DNA from: an uncultured Phascolarctobacterium sp.
GTDB taxonomy: Bacteria > Bacillota > Negativicutes > Acidaminococcales > Acidaminococcaceae
Assembly (NCBI GenBank): GCA_900547415.1
Contig: URGS01000013.1
Coordinates: forward strand, 1-41,839
Reading direction: 5' to 3'
DNA: 41,839 bases
Both the position numbers and the translations under genes were made by a program. The notes under the pieces are model-generated. The model worked only from the letters and a program-made list of their open reading frames with translations, was not told the origin of the DNA and searched no databases. Within the stretch, counting starts at the first letter, position 1; every line of letters starts with the position of its first letter. This document shows positions 40,473 through 41,839 of the stretch, piece after piece.

Positions 40473-41645
40473 ATGCCTGAGTTGGGTGAAAAAGATTCTC
40501 GACCTAGTTGGGTGCCTCTGAAAAAGGATCCCAATTTTGCTTGTTCTGTAATGAGTGGTATTGATACTGCGGTTAACAGCGTTACCGAAGAAAAGGTAAT
40601 ACCTGCTGAGCCTTTAAAAAAGGTGCCTCTGCGCAAGAAATTGACTCCAGAGGAGCTTATTAAGGGCGTTCAGGACGGCGATCGAGTTATTCTGTCAAAG
40701 GCTATTACTCTTATTGAAAGTAATGCGCCCAAGGACTTTGACAAAGCTCAAAGAGTTTTGCAGGCCCTGCTGCCACGTACCGGTCACGCATTGCGTATTG
40801 GCATCACCGGCGTTCCCGGTGCAGGCAAAAGTACCTTCATCGAATCCTTTGGTCAGCTGCTGTGCAAGCTTGGGCACAAGGTTGCTGTTCTGGCAGTTGA
40901 CCCTACTAGCTCCATTACAGGTGGTTCTATTCTAGGTGATAAAACAAGAATGCAAAAGCTGTCCCGCGAGCCTAATTGCTTCATTCGTCCTACTCCTGCC
41001 AAGGATACTTTGGGCGGTGTAGCTCGTAAGAGCAGGGAAACTATGCTCCTGTGCGAGGCTGCAGGCTGTGACGTAATTCTTGTAGAAACTGTTGGTGTAG
41101 GCCAGTCTGAAACAACAGTACGTTCCATGGTTGACTTCTTTATGCTGGTTGTGCTTACCGGTGCAGGCGATGAGCTACAAGGCATCAAAAAGGGCATTAT
41201 GGAATTAGCTGATGCTATTGTTGTTAATAAAGCAGATGGCGATAATCTGCAGCGTGCTATTGTTACCCAGGGCGAATATGAGCGTATGGTTGAGTTTATT
41301 CGCCCCGCAACTGAGGGGTGGAAAACTCACGCCTACAAATGCTCTGCGTATACAAGAGATGGTTTACCAGAGCTGTGGGCGGTGATGAAGGAGTTTGAAA
41401 AGGTCACCAAGGAGTCTGGTGTCTTTGAACAACGACGTAAGTCTCAGGTGCTGGCATGGGTTAACAGCATGATTGATGAGCATCTGCATAACCTGTTCTT
41501 CGAGGATCCCATGGTTAAGGGACGTATGCCCCTGGTAATGAACGCGGTAATTAATGGAGTAGTATCGCCGAGTCAGGCTGTTACAGAGCTTATCCGTGCC
41601 TTCGATATGGACAGAGCATCAGCTCGTCACTTAGAAAATAAATAG
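40473..41645 (+). CDS. meaB: MeaB/ArgK-type GTPase, methylmalonyl-CoA mutase chaperone
   Basis: This G3E-class GTPase protects and reloads the B12-dependent mutase. The P-loop GVPGAGKST is at residues 113-121, with DPTSSITGGSILGDKTRM, the Walker B-like ETVGVGQSE and NKADG following. The core is of normal length, but there is an N-terminal extension of roughly 60-70 residues compared with the usual proteins. A GAGGTG site precedes ATG 40473, 20 bases after mutB. No terminator with a clean T-tract was found after it. Confidence 0.95.
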   Translation: MPELGEKDSRPSWVPLKKDPNFACSVMSGIDTAVNSVTEEKVIPAEPLKKVPLRKKLTPEELIKGVQDGDRVILSKAITLIESNAPKDFDKAQRVLQALLPRTGHALRIGITGVPGAGKSTFIESFGQLLCKLGHKVAVLAVDPTSSITGGSILGDKTRMQKLSREPNCFIRPTPAKDTLGGVARKSRETMLLCEAAGCDVILVETVGVGQSETTVRSMVDFFMLVVLTGAGDELQGIKKGIMELADAIVVNKADGDNLQRAIVTQGEYERMVEFIRPATEGWKTHAYKCSAYTRDGLPELWAVMKEFEKVTKESGVFEQRRKSQVLAWVNSMIDEHLHNLFFEDPMVKGRMPLVMNAVINGVVSPSQAVTELIRAFDMDRASARHLENK

Positions 41646-41839
41646 AATTAGCAGATATCCTGTGGGCGTAAAACTCATAAAACTCCCCAATGAGGAGGGG
41701 GAGAAGGATATTTCTGCAAACAAATCAGCTTTTCTTCTTCAAAAGTAAAGAAAACGCAAATAAAAGCCGCTTCAGCGTAAAAAACTGATATGTACCCAGA
41801 ATCCTGGACACATTTCTTAATTATGCGAGGCATGTGGAT
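41646..41839. other. Region after meaB without a recognised gene
   Basis: GCAGATATCCT (41651-41661) and AGGATATTTCTGC (41706-41718) can pair imperfectly around a smaller C-rich/G-rich stem. This may be the end of the mut transcript, although no long T-run follows. The last 50 bases resemble an insertion-sequence end but are cut by the window edge. Confidence 0.3.

Noticed and set aside
41791..41839. Possible insertion-sequence terminal repeat at the right edge
   Set aside because: The start TGTACCCAGAATCCTGGACA resembles IS3-type ends, but the window stops before a transposase or a partner repeat could be seen.
1..41839. CRISPR arrays, tRNA and rRNA genes
   Set aside because: I looked for regularly spaced direct repeats and tRNA-like cloverleafs with a CCA end and found none. 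No rRNA sequence was recognised.

Overview
The window looks like a chromosome segment from an anaerobic diderm Firmicute of the Negativicutes type (relatives of Selenomonas, Phascolarctobacterium, Veillonella). The reasons are TonB-dependent outer-membrane receptors in an AT-rich genome with strong AGGAGG ribosome sites and ECF transporters, plus a two-subunit methylmalonyl-CoA mutase operon of the kind used in succinate/propionate metabolism. The genus cannot be fixed from sequence reading alone. All genes lie on the + strand except one MerR-family regulator and one doubtful small ORF.

Region 1 (1-2760): cbiZ (adenosylcobinamide amidohydrolase) with a small repeat protein, then the divergent MerR regulator. 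Region 2 (2761-12400): a complete nitrogenase-like enzyme (NifH-, NifD- and NifK-like), a BtuC/FecC-type permease, a CobN/BchH-type giant chelatase subunit and a radical SAM-SPASM enzyme. Region 3 (12400-26900): three BtuF-like binding lipoproteins, two intact and two decayed TonB-dependent receptors, a nitrilase-family amidase, the AAA+ chelatase subunits ChlI- and ChlD-like, and the ABC ATPase that should complete the importer. Region 4 (26987-34261): an ECF transporter with an unusual fused S component, a membrane-anchored beta-propeller protein and an ABC exporter. Region 5 (34262-35800): insertion-sequence debris, a cobalamin riboswitch behind a consensus promoter but with no obvious target gene, and an MsrA-like ORF. 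Region 6 (36032-41645): mutA-mutB-meaB.

The central proposal is that regions 1 to 3 form one regulated system for importing and chemically remodelling a tetrapyrrole (corrinoid, heme or another porphyrinoid). Receptors, lipoproteins and the BtuCD-like importer bring it in. A three-part chelatase inserts or removes the metal. A nitrogenase-like two-component reductase, a radical SAM enzyme and an amidase act on the macrocycle or its side chains. The genes are tied together by five near-identical promoters, each with a -35 TTGAC(T/A), a 19-bp spacer and a -10 element, with a dyad ACTAT-N11-ATAGT or variant at a fixed place. This is the architecture that MerR-family activators use. They precede cbiZ, the nitrogenase-like operon, a binding-protein gene, the amidase and the chlI-chlD operon. 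The reductase has cluster-ligand cysteines in both large subunits, but no nitrogenase cofactor-ligand motif and no nifB/E/N genes are seen, so nitrogen fixation is unlikely. The substrate and product cannot be read from the sequence.
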